Origin: CAYSQW01 sp964433135
Lineage (GTDB): Bacteria; Acidobacteriota; Aminicenantia; Aminicenantales; Aminicenantaceae
DNA length: 17,856 nt
Reading direction: 5' to 3'
NCBI GenBank assembly: GCA_964433135.1
Contig: CAYSQW010000067.1
Coordinates: 1 to 17,856 of the forward strand
The notes below the pieces were generated by a model. The model was not told the origin of the DNA. It worked only from the letters and a program-made list of their open reading frames with translations, and ran no database searches. Position 1 is the stretch's first letter. Every line of letters starts with the position of its first letter. Of this stretch, positions 7,644 to 14,421 are shown in pieces. The position numbers were made by a program, and so were the translations under genes.

Positions 7644-8117
7644 ATGAAAAGAAGGGATTTCTTTGAAAAATCAGGCTGCGGTCTTTTCGGCTTGATGGCG
7701 GCCTATTTCGGTTTGAGCGCTTGCGCTCCCAAGGAAGAAACCGAAGCCGCCTCCACCGCGGCTCCTCAAGCCGCCCGGGAAGCAGCACCCGCTGACGCGG
7801 TGGACAGAAAAGAGATGGTCAAGAAGATATTGATGGAGGAAATGAGCAAAACGGCTGAAGAAGCCGATGCCATGATCGCGGAGTTCGAGGAAAAACTCCC
7901 CATGGTCAAGCAAATGTGCATCTGCAAAAACTGCCCCAGCTATATCAGCGAGGAATCGGAAACGGCTTTCTGCCATCCGCTGATCGGGAAAAGCGAGGCG
8001 ATCACTGAAGAAAAAGGCTGCATCTGTCCCCAATGCCCGGTTTACGCTGAAATGAAGATGGAAAACGGCTATTACTGCACCCGTAAATCCGAGTTGGAAC
8101 AGAAGCTGGCCCCGTGA
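7644..8117 (+). CDS. Tat-type lipoprotein with eight-cysteine DUF2769-like domain
   Basis: A 157-aa protein beginning MKRRDFF, a twin-arginine-like signal, then a hydrophobic stretch ending in a lipobox LSAC with Cys27 as the lipidation site. A low-complexity Ala/Glu/Pro linker follows, then two similar cysteine modules: CICKNCPSY...C (Cys92, 94, 97, 110) and CICPQCPVY...C (Cys126, 128, 131, 145). This pattern matches what I know of DUF2769. The cysteines probably bind an iron-sulfur cluster or another metal; a Tat signal fits export of a folded cofactor protein. Of the two ATGs, 7644 has the better spacing (6) from AAGGAGG; 7638 directly abuts it. It lies 62 bases after the cytochrome gene. 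A weak CCGGT/ACCGG hairpin at 8132-8146 follows the gene. Confidence 0.8.
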   Translation: MKRRDFFEKSGCGLFGLMAAYFGLSACAPKEETEAASTAAPQAAREAAPADAVDRKEMVKKILMEEMSKTAEEADAMIAEFEEKLPMVKQMCICKNCPSYISEESETAFCHPLIGKSEAITEEKGCICPQCPVYAEMKMENGYYCTRKSELEQKLAP

Positions 8118-8205
8118 AGTGAGCCTCGCATCCGGTTTTTCACCGGTTGCCTGACAATCGGCGGCTCCCCTCTCATACACATCGACAACGAAAGGAGAAA
8201 GGCTT

Positions 8206-8649
8206 CTGAGCATCGGAAAGAAATATTGGCGCTGTTTCGTTTGCAACGATATTCATTTGGGAGTTAAAGCTCCTGGTGTTTGTCCCACCTGCGGGGTCGA
8301 TCACGCCTATGTCGAGATCGGCTCCCAGGAGGCCGGAGAAATCTGCGGCATGACCGCTTCAAGCTTGGGGCGGGATGAATTCCTCCGCGCCATCCATGCT
8401 TTCGCCCGTGACCAGGTTTTCATGGTTTCCCGGGACGAAAAAAAGGTAGCCATGCTGCTGGACGGGATTTTTCAAAACGAGAAAAACCACGGATTGAAAT
8501 ACTGCCCCTGTCGTATGATATGTAAAGAACCTGAAGAAGATCTGCGTCAGGTTTGTCCATGCAATTTTCTCATCCATGAAACCTATCAGGGATTGGAAAA
8601 CGGAGAGTGCTGGTGCGGATTGTTTGTGAGGAGAAAAAAAGATGAATAA
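8206..8649 (+). CDS. rubredoxin domain fused to ferredoxin:thioredoxin reductase catalytic domain
   Basis: A 147-aa iron protein, assigned by motifs. Residues 8-31 form a rubredoxin-type site: WRCFVC with CPTCG (Cys10, 13, 26, 29). Residues about 75-143 match the FTR catalytic chain: CPC (100-102), CPC (117-119) and CWC (135-137), where FTR has CHC. By analogy Cys100, 117, 119 and 135 would hold the 4Fe-4S cluster and Cys102/Cys137 the redox disulfide. No ATG, GTG or TTG precedes the rubredoxin site in frame (stop at 8152-8154). CTG at 8206 lies 8 bases after GGAG at 8194-8197 and is the best start; a TTG at 8257 would delete half the rubredoxin site. Its 3' end overlaps the thioredoxin-like gene by 8 bases. 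Confidence 0.8.
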   Translation: MSIGKKYWRCFVCNDIHLGVKAPGVCPTCGVDHAYVEIGSQEAGEICGMTASSLGRDEFLRAIHAFARDQVFMVSRDEKKVAMLLDGIFQNEKNHGLKYCPCRMICKEPEEDLRQVCPCNFLIHETYQGLENGECWCGLFVRRKKDE

Positions 8650-8923
8650 ACGGATCATGTTTCATGGACGAGAATGTCCCCACTGCAAGAAGATGATGCC
8701 GGTCGTAGACCGTCTGGAAGAAGAGACGGGAATCCGTTTGGAACGGTTGGAGGTATGGCACAACGAGGAAAACGCCGACCTTATGCGATCTTTCAAGGAT
8801 ATCATCCGTCCCAAGTGCGGAGGGCAGCTTCGCACACCTACCTTTTTCAATACGGAAAATCAAGAAGTGCTTTGCGGAGAGGTGGAATTCGAGGTCCTCA
8901 AGACCTGGGCCGAAAAAACATAG
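8642..8923 (+). CDS. small thioredoxin/glutaredoxin-like protein, CPHC active site
   Basis: A 93-aa soluble thioredoxin-fold protein. The active site CPHC (Cys12-Cys15) follows the first beta strand, and TPTF after an Arg near residue 65 supplies the cis-proline loop. Two further cysteines (about residues 59 and 78) are not part of the standard motif. The WCGPC of classical thioredoxin is absent, so it resembles the short glutaredoxin-like or methanogen-type thioredoxins. The ATG at 8642 lies inside the end of the FTR gene, indicating coupled translation; the likely partner is that reductase, which would deliver electrons to this protein. Confidence 0.85.
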   Translation: MNKRIMFHGRECPHCKKMMPVVDRLEEETGIRLERLEVWHNEENADLMRSFKDIIRPKCGGQLRTPTFFNTENQEVLCGEVEFEVLKTWAEKT

Positions 8924-8979
8924 CCCCCGGGAAAATCAAGCAATAAATCTGTTCTCACCGATCGATTGGATTTTTCATA

Positions 8980-8996
8980 TGCGGCACTCCGCCGCA
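8980..8996. other. hairpin between convergent genes
   Basis: TGCGGC (8980-8985) and GCCGCA (8991-8996) form a perfect 6-bp stem with a 5-base loop, located between the converging thioredoxin-like gene and panD (gap 8924-9027). Neither strand has a T-run directly after the stem, so it is not a textbook intrinsic terminator. It may still end or protect transcripts. Confidence 0.3.
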
Positions 8997-9027
8997 CCCT
9001 GAGGAATAAATCGTATGCATCCCCTTG

Positions 9028-9384
9028 CTAGAGGATTTCCTTAATTTTATTATCCGGGCCGATCATAACCTTGAGAGGCCGATAGAATGAACACTCTTCA
9101 TCGGACATGGATGAATAGGCGGCAATAATCAGCCGATCTCCCGGTTTCGCCTTATGGGCGGCGGCTCCATTGACACCGATGATTCCGGAATCACGCTCCC
9201 CTTTGATCAGATACGTGCTGAAGCGCTGTCCATTGGTTTTGTTATAGACCTGAATCTGCTCGTAGGGAAACATCTCACCCGCTTCCATCAACGCCGCGTC
9301 CATGGTGAGACTCCCTTCATATTCCAAATCGGATTGGGTCACGACGGCATTATGAATTTTAGCTCTGAGCATGATTCTTTTCAT
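9028..9384 (-). CDS. panD: PanD, aspartate 1-decarboxylase
   Basis: Makes beta-alanine from L-aspartate for pantothenate. The 118-aa proenzyme self-cleaves between Gly24 and Ser25 (YEGSLT) to form the pyruvoyl cofactor. Lys9, Tyr22, Arg54 and Tyr58, the known active-site residues, are all in register, as is GVNGAAAH. The ATG overlaps the panC stop by 4 bases, so the two are translationally coupled. No separate PanM/PanZ maturation factor is seen in the window. The length is normal. Confidence 0.97.
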   Translation of the reverse strand: MKRIMLRAKIHNAVVTQSDLEYEGSLTMDAALMEAGEMFPYEQIQVYNKTNGQRFSTYLIKGERDSGIIGVNGAAAHKAKPGDRLIIAAYSSMSDEECSFYRPLKVMIGPDNKIKEIL

Positions 9385-10244
9385 TTTATAATCTCCTTTG
9401 GGTAGACAATCGTATTATCGATCAGCCTGACATGCCCGATATAGACGGCCAGCGCGATCAAGGCCGGGAGCGCATCCAGGCTTGACAGCGGTTCCAAGGT
9501 GGAAAGATCCACCACGGCGATATAATCGATCCGGGCGGCTTTTTCATTCTGAATAATCCTTCTCATCTCCGCTCGGATTCTATCGGCATCGCTTTCCCCG
9601 CAAACGAGCAAATCCTCAGCCGCCAGCAGGCTCCTGCGCAGGCAAAGAGCAGCCCGGCGCTGCTCGGTATCTAAGTAAATATTCCTTGAGCTCATGGCAA
9701 GGCCGTCCGCTTCGCGAACGATGGGGCATACCTCGATTTCCACATCGCAATCGAGTTCCCGTACCATCTTTTGGAGGATAACCGCCTGCTGGGCATCCTT
9801 TTGGCCGAAAAAGGCCCGATCGGGATCGACGAGATGGAATAACTTCAAGACGATCGTGCATACTCCTCGAAAATGCCCCGGCCTCGTTTTCCCGCACAGC
9901 TTATCTTGAAGACCTACGACCTCCACATAAGTGGCATGATCCTCGGGATAGATGTCTTCGACGGAAGGGGCAAACACGATATCCACACCCTCATTGCGCA
10001 GAAGCTCGCAGTCCCTCTCAAGATCGCGGGGATAATCCTTGAAATCTTCCCGGGGGCCGAACTGTGCCGGATTGACGAAAATGCTCACAACGGTTTTATC
10101 GGTCTGTCCGAGAGACCGCCTGACCAAACTCATATGTCCTTCATGCAGAAATCCCATGGTCGGCACCAATCCGATACGACAGCCTTGCGATTTTAAGAAA
10201 CGAACGGTTTCCCTTATCTCTTCCCGGGTTTTGAGGATCTGCAT
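9381..10244 (-). CDS. panC: PanC, pantothenate synthetase
   Basis: ATP-dependent condensation of pantoate with beta-alanine to pantothenate, in the cytosol. The 287-aa protein shows the nucleotidyltransferase signature PTMGFLHEGHMSLVR (His34, His37), FVNPAQFG, FFGQKDAQQ (about 145-153) and MSSRN (about 184-188), which matches KMSKS-like binding of ATP. ATG at 10244 is preceded by AAAGGAT about 9 bases upstream. It sits 57 bases after panB; a small CAACG/CGTTG dyad lies in that gap. Confidence 0.97.
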   Translation of the reverse strand: MQILKTREEIRETVRFLKSQGCRIGLVPTMGFLHEGHMSLVRRSLGQTDKTVVSIFVNPAQFGPREDFKDYPRDLERDCELLRNEGVDIVFAPSVEDIYPEDHATYVEVVGLQDKLCGKTRPGHFRGVCTIVLKLFHLVDPDRAFFGQKDAQQAVILQKMVRELDCDVEIEVCPIVREADGLAMSSRNIYLDTEQRRAALCLRRSLLAAEDLLVCGESDADRIRAEMRRIIQNEKAARIDYIAVVDLSTLEPLSSLDALPALIALAVYIGHVRLIDNTIVYPKEIIK

Positions 10245-10301
10245 GATATCTTTATCCTTTCAGGTGCCGGAGATGTCGCAATCACCAACGATAACGTTGC
10301 T

Positions 10302-11174
10302 TCACGTTCCCCCTTTTTCTTCGTCCAGAATTCTTTTCAACACTTCCTTTGACTTTAGATGATAGGAATGGGCATCATCCGGGAAGGTTCCTTCATTCAC
10401 GGCCTTTCGATACTCACCGACGGCATCCCGGATCGTATCGCCCAGATGAGCGAAACGGTGTACGAACTTGGGCAAATAACCATTGGAATATCCGGCCAGG
10501 TCATGAAAGACAAGGATCTGGCCGTCACAATCGGGACCGGCCCCGATTCCGATGGTGGGAATCCGCAGTCTCCCCGTGATGATACGTGCCAATTCCATGG
10601 GAATACACTCCAGCACAACGGCGAAGGCGCCGGCGTCTTCGATGCGCAGAGCCTCGTCGATGATACGCCGGGCTTCATCCGAAATCTTTCCCGCGACTTT
10701 GAAATGACCCAGATGATGAATCGATTGAGGAGTCAAACCGACATGCCCCATGACGGGGATTTCCGCTTCCACCAGAGCCGACATCAAACCGAGACGTTTT
10801 CGTCCGGCCCCCTCGATTTTGACGGCGCGCGCCCCCGCTTCTTTTAAAAAACGGGAGGCATTGGCCACCGATTTCTGACGGGACTGATGGAAAGAGAAAT
10901 AGGGCATGTCCCCTACCACCAGAGCCCGTTTTACACCCCGGGTCACCGCCTTGGTGTGATGAAGCATCTCCTCCATGGTCACGGGAATGGTATTTTCATA
11001 ACCCAGAACCACCATGCCCAGAGAATCCCCTACCAGGATGATATCGATTCCCGCCTGATCGACGATTTTCGCCGTTGGAAAATCATAAGCGGTCAGAGCG
11101 GAGATCTTCTCCCCGTCGGATTTCATGGTTTGGAGAACCGGAATGGTTACCCGCGGTAAATCTGACTTCGTCAT
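10302..11174 (-). CDS. panB: PanB, ketopantoate hydroxymethyltransferase
   Basis: Transfers a hydroxymethyl group from methylene-tetrahydrofolate to 2-oxoisovalerate, giving ketopantoate. The 290-aa sequence has LVGDSLGMV (metal-binding Asp50 with Ser51), VVGDMPYFSF (Asp89), VKIEG (Lys119, Glu121) and LECIP with the family glutamate. Start ATG at 11174 has AAAGGA about 6 bases upstream. A 6-bp stem (ATCTTG/CAAGAT, 11193-11198 and 11210-11215) lies just before the ribosome site and might modulate translation. No panE/ilvC-type ketopantoate reductase is in the window. Confidence 0.97.
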   Translation of the reverse strand: MTKSDLPRVTIPVLQTMKSDGEKISALTAYDFPTAKIVDQAGIDIILVGDSLGMVVLGYENTIPVTMEEMLHHTKAVTRGVKRALVVGDMPYFSFHQSRQKSVANASRFLKEAGARAVKIEGAGRKRLGLMSALVEAEIPVMGHVGLTPQSIHHLGHFKVAGKISDEARRIIDEALRIEDAGAFAVVLECIPMELARIITGRLRIPTIGIGAGPDCDGQILVFHDLAGYSNGYLPKFVHRFAHLGDTIRDAVGEYRKAVNEGTFPDDAHSYHLKSKEVLKRILDEEKGGT

Positions 11175-11271
11175 GATCGATCCTTTCTCCCCATCTTGCC
11201 TTTAATCATCAAGATTGAGGTAAAGTCTGGCGACCTCGTTTATTCCATCCTCTTTATTATCCACACCGGAT

Positions 11272-11940
11272 TCACTTCCGATCTTTTTTCGGGGACCGGC
11301 TCAAGGGAACATAAAAAAGAGGGCTTTTCTTCATCTGTCTGATTTTTTCCAACAGATCATTGATATCCTCTTCACAATTGAAATCCAATTCATCGGCCTT
11401 TACCACCAACAAGGGCGAGGCCTGATAATTGAAGAAGAAATAATTAAAGGCTTCAACGATGTCTTCCAGATATTTCTCCGATATATTTTTTTCGAGAGGA
11501 GTTCCCTCCCGGGATAATCGTTCCTGCAGCGTGGGCAGCGAAAGCTGCAGAAAAACCACGAGATCCGGTTTGGCCACCCTGTCGGAAAACACGCTGAATA
11601 TCTTTTCATAAACCAAAAGCTCATCATCCGCCAGGGTTTGATACGCATAGATTTTGTCTTTCTCAAACAGATAATCGCAGATCACACGATCATCGAACAG
11701 GTTCCTCTGGAGAAGCTTGGCCTGCTGATGATAACGGTTGACGAGGTAGACCAGCTGCGTCAGAAAAGCAGCCCCTTCTTTTTCATCATAAAAATCTTTC
11801 AGATAGGGGTTTTCTTCCCTGTCCAGATAGGTTTTTCCACCCAATCGTTTGGCCATGATTCCAGCCAAACGTGTTTTACCTGAACGCAAAACGCCTTCGA
11901 TGGCGATGTGTTTAAAAATGATATCGTCTTGTTCGGACAT
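11272..11940 (-). CDS. deoxynucleoside kinase (dCK/dGK family)
   Basis: Phosphorylates deoxynucleosides for dNTP salvage. The 222-aa protein has a P-loop GVLRSGKT (16-23) in the typical 'IEG' context, ENPYLKDFY near residue 44, DRVICDY for the DRS-type motif, and ERLSREGTPLEKNI forming the lid. Substrate preference (dA, dG or dC) cannot be read from these motifs. It heads the pan operon with a 97-base gap before panB. From memory, a deoxynucleoside kinase next to panBC also occurs in Deltaproteobacteria such as Geobacter. The ribosome site before ATG 11940 is weak. Confidence 0.88.
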   Translation of the reverse strand: MSEQDDIIFKHIAIEGVLRSGKTRLAGIMAKRLGGKTYLDREENPYLKDFYDEKEGAAFLTQLVYLVNRYHQQAKLLQRNLFDDRVICDYLFEKDKIYAYQTLADDELLVYEKIFSVFSDRVAKPDLVVFLQLSLPTLQERLSREGTPLEKNISEKYLEDIVEAFNYFFFNYQASPLLVVKADELDFNCEEDINDLLEKIRQMKKSPLFYVPLSRSPKKDRK

Positions 11941-11995
11941 GGTTGCTCAAACAGGAATTACATGTGGAATGTGACACTATGTACAAACCGTCCTA

Positions 11996-12024
11996 AAAAT
12001 ACTCAATTATGCGTTATAAGTCAA
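11996..12024 (-). promoter_or_regulatory. candidate promoter of the kinase-pan operon
   Basis: On the minus strand TTGACT (12024-12019), 17 bases, then TATTTT (12001-11996), with a predicted start near 11989, about 49 bases before the kinase ATG. The -35 is near consensus and the -10 is weaker. It lies in the 155-base gap after the pspC-domain gene, supporting a separate transcription unit. Confidence 0.45.
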
Positions 12025-12095
12025 CCGAATCCGCTGCTTCCGGAGGATCTTGTCGCGAATCAACCGGAATGGACTTGAAGGAAGGTCCCTCGATA

Positions 12096-12320
12096 TTATT
12101 CAGACTCGCTTTTAACAACCGGGGTTCGGAGATCCTTCACCGGCACCACGATCCATGCAATCACATAAAACAGAGCCATCGGAAACAGTGCCGTAACCAG
12201 CGCCACGGCGATAAAAAGCAACCGGACGATCGAAACATCGATATCGAAATACTCCGCGAATCCGCCGCAAATACCGGCGATCATTCTTTTTTCATATGAA
12301 CGATTGAGCTTCTTTGCCAT
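12096..12320 (-). CDS. PspC-domain membrane protein
   Basis: A 74-aa single-domain PspC protein, linked in other bacteria to envelope stress (phage shock) responses. It starts MAKKLNRSYEKRMIAGICGGFAEY in essence: a basic N terminus, then GICGGFAEYFDIDVSIVRL, then one long hydrophobic helix ending IAWIVVP. The ATG at 12320 follows AAGGAG by 9 bases; a longer frame from 12419 adds an unconserved extension and lacks a site. No pspA or pspB neighbour is present, so a full Psp system is not supported here. Divergent from the aldehyde dehydrogenase gene. Confidence 0.85.
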   Translation of the reverse strand: MAKKLNRSYEKRMIAGICGGFAEYFDIDVSIVRLLFIAVALVTALFPMALFYVIAWIVVPVKDLRTPVVKSESE

Positions 12321-12392
12321 CCACCCGAACTCCTTATTCAAGGATGTATTCACTACTATATACGCGCCGTACATCGAGAAGGTTCTTTTCTC

Positions 12393-12406
12393 ACCGTAAT
12401 AACGGT
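12393..12406. promoter_or_regulatory. operator-like dyad between pspC-domain gene and aldehyde dehydrogenase
   Basis: ACCGTAATAACGGT forms a 5+5 inverted repeat with a 4-base centre. It stands about 8 bases upstream of a possible -35 for the aldehyde dehydrogenase and directly follows a second dyad, GAGAA...TTCTC (12376-12392). The position in a divergent promoter region suggests a regulator site; the regulator is unknown. Confidence 0.3.
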
Positions 12407-12413
12407 CTACATC

Positions 12414-12442
12414 TTGCATTTTTACTTCTTAAAGACGATACT
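12414..12442 (+). promoter_or_regulatory. weak candidate promoter of aldehyde dehydrogenase
   Basis: TTGCAT (12414-12419), 17 bases, then GATACT (12437-12442), giving a start near 12449 and a leader of about 34 bases. Both elements deviate from consensus, so an activator may be needed or the true promoter may be elsewhere in the gap. Confidence 0.3.
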
Positions 12443-12482
12443 TAAATCTTCAATCCAGAGCTGAATAATCATGGGAGAAGAG

Positions 12483-14066
12483 ATGAACAAACAACCGATT
12501 TTAATCAACGGGAAATGGACACATTCTCCTGAAGGAACAAAGTTTTTTTCCGCCATCGACCCTTCCACGGGAACGGCCTTGAACGATCAATACCCTATCT
12601 CCCGATTTTCGGAGATCGATGCTGCTGTCCAAGCCGCTCATATGGCGGCCGAGGAAATGAGAGAACTCTCCCCTGATACTCTTGCCGAATTTCTTGAAGC
12701 CTATGCCGATAACATCGAATCTCGCATGGATAGCCTTGTTTCCATGGCAGCCAAGGAAACAGCCCTTCCGGAATATCCTCGATTGAAATCCATCGAGCTC
12801 CCTCGAACAACCGATCAGCTCCGTCAGGCTGCATTCGCAGTAAGGGACAGGACATGGTGTCATGCCGTTTTGGATACTTCTTCGAATATCCGATCGAAGC
12901 ACGGACCTCTAGGCGGTCCGATCGTCATATTCGGCCCCAATAATTTTCCGTTTGCCTTCAATCCGGCTGCGGGGGGTGATTTTGCAGCGGCTATCAGCGC
13001 CGGAAATCCGGTTATAGCCAAGGCCCATCCGGGTCATCCGGGAACCAGCCGGATGTTCGCGGAAGCCGCGCTGGAATCCCTAACGAAAACCGGTCTTCCC
13101 CAGGCCGCCCTCCAGATGTTTTATGACCTTTCCCCCGAAGACGGAATCAAGCTCATCACGCATCCTCAGGTCGGCGCCGTGGCTTTCACAGGCAGCCGAC
13201 GGTCGGGAATGGCATTGAAAGCCGCGGCGGAAACCGTTGGAAAACCGATATACCTTGAGATGTCAAGCTCAAACCCCGTTTTCCTGCTTCCCGGCGCGCT
13301 CGGAGAGCGATGCGCCGTTATCGCCGGCGAACTTTTCAGCTCCTGCACACTGGCCTCCGGACAGTTCTGCACAAAACCCGGATTGGTGATTTTTGAACAT
13401 AACAAAGCCGGAAAAGCATTCATCGAGGAAGCCGTGAATATTTTTCTGAAATCGGAACCCGGAACGCTGCTCGGGAGTAAGACCCGGAATGCGGCAGAGG
13501 CGGCGGTGAAGATGATGCGGCGGTATGGAGCCAAGGTCATTGCGGAGGGAAAACCTCCGGAAGATCCGGCATACAGCCTTCCCAACCGTCTCCTGATGAT
13601 ATCCGGAACTGATTTTCTGAAAAATCCTATTCCCTTTCAAGTCGAAGCGTTCGGACCGTCCTCACTCCTGGTCACCGCGGAATCCCAGAAGCAGATGCTC
13701 CGCATCACCGACGTGCTGGAAGGCAGCCTGACAGGCGCGATCTACAGCCACAGCGGCCGGGATGATGACGAAGAATACGAACGTTTAGCTCCTCGTGTAA
13801 GGAAGAAAGTGGGAAGATTGCTGAACGACAAGATGCCGACGGGAGTCGCCGTAACTCCTGCCATGAACCACGGGGGGCCGTTTCCGGCAGCGGGGCATCC
13901 CGGATTCACGTCGGTCGGTATTCCGGCCTCTTTTCTGCGGTTCACCGCGCTGCACTGTTACGACAGTGTGCGACCGCACCGCCTTCCCTCGGAATTAAGG
14001 GACAAAAATCCTACGGGGAAAATGTGGCGCTGGATCGATGGAGAGTGGACTCAACGCGACGTCTGA
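12483..14066 (+). CDS. NAD(P)-dependent aldehyde dehydrogenase (2,5-dioxovalerate dehydrogenase-like)
   Basis: Oxidises an aldehyde to a carboxylic acid. The 527-aa protein has the ALDH fold markers: FGPNNFPFAF with the oxyanion Asn (about 154), Lys180 in IAKAHPGHP for cofactor binding, FTGS (235-238), general base Glu259 in LEMSSSNP, and nucleophile Cys296 in SGQFCTKPG. The LEMSSSNP and AHPGHP variants resemble the alpha-ketoglutaric semialdehyde / NADP fatty-aldehyde dehydrogenase branch; substrate is not certain. ATG 12483 has GGAG five bases upstream; ATG 12471 lacks a site. It stands alone, converging on the AOR cluster, and may act on the same aldehydes with a different electron acceptor. 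Confidence 0.9.
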   Translation: MNKQPILINGKWTHSPEGTKFFSAIDPSTGTALNDQYPISRFSEIDAAVQAAHMAAEEMRELSPDTLAEFLEAYADNIESRMDSLVSMAAKETALPEYPRLKSIELPRTTDQLRQAAFAVRDRTWCHAVLDTSSNIRSKHGPLGGPIVIFGPNNFPFAFNPAAGGDFAAAISAGNPVIAKAHPGHPGTSRMFAEAALESLTKTGLPQAALQMFYDLSPEDGIKLITHPQVGAVAFTGSRRSGMALKAAAETVGKPIYLEMSSSNPVFLLPGALGERCAVIAGELFSSCTLASGQFCTKPGLVIFEHNKAGKAFIEEAVNIFLKSEPGTLLGSKTRNAAEAAVKMMRRYGAKVIAEGKPPEDPAYSLPNRLLMISGTDFLKNPIPFQVEAFGPSSLLVTAESQKQMLRITDVLEGSLTGAIYSHSGRDDDEEYERLAPRVRKKVGRLLNDKMPTGVAVTPAMNHGGPFPAAGHPGFTSVGIPASFLRFTALHCYDSVRPHRLPSELRDKNPTGKMWRWIDGEWTQRDV

Positions 14067-14092
14067 GAAAAGCCCTCCGGCAAGATCATCCG

Positions 14093-14106
14093 CTCTATCG
14101 ATAGAG
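14093..14106. other. perfect inverted repeat between convergent genes
   Basis: CTCTATCGATAGAG is a perfect 14-base palindrome overlapping the ppnP stop codon, 26 bases past the aldehyde dehydrogenase stop. There is no T-run. It might help end convergent transcripts or be incidental. Confidence 0.25.
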
Positions 14107-14376
14107 ACACAGATAAGCCGTGTCGGTTTTAACGTTCACCTTGAATTTTTTGTCCGAATCCACTTCAAACGTCTCGCCCGGGCCATATTCACGCCATTCC
14201 CGGTTTTCCGGCAGCAGGACTTCAAGCCCTCCGCTGACAACCGTCATGATCTCATGCGTCGAGGTCCCAAATGTATATTCCCCGGGGGCCATAACCCCAA
14301 GGGTCGCCCGTCCCCCTTCGGCTTGAAAAGTGATCGATTTCACGCGTCCATCAAAATATTCATTCACATCAAACAT
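14095..14376 (-). CDS. ppnP: PpnP, pyrimidine/purine nucleoside phosphorylase (DUF1255)
   Basis: Small single-cupin enzyme that splits nucleosides with phosphate to free base and ribose-1-phosphate. The 93-aa sequence aligns by eye with E. coli PpnP (YaiE) throughout: NEYFDGRVKSITF at the start, GVMAPGEYTFGTS, EIMTVVSGGLEVLLPE, and a C terminus of TAYLCLYR. The ATG at 14376 follows GGGAG by 7 bases. It lies 45 bases after the ThiS/MoaD-like gene on the same strand, so it may be a tail gene of the AOR operon, though no functional link is obvious. Confidence 0.93.
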   Translation of the reverse strand: MFDVNEYFDGRVKSITFQAEGGRATLGVMAPGEYTFGTSTHEIMTVVSGGLEVLLPENREWREYGPGETFEVDSDKKFKVNVKTDTAYLCLYR

Positions 14377-14421
14377 GCATATTCTCCCTTTAAATTGGAA
14401 TACCGGAAAACGTAGGATTCG

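Noticed and set aside
8257..8649. TTG at 8257 as start of the FTR-domain protein
   Set aside because: It removes WRCFVC, half of a four-cysteine rubredoxin site, and has no good ribosome site; CTG 8206 fits better.
12009..12419. Longer PspC-domain start at 12419 and a plus-strand frame at 12009-12299
   Set aside because: The first lacks a ribosome site and adds residues not typical of PspC; the second is antisense to the PspC helix.
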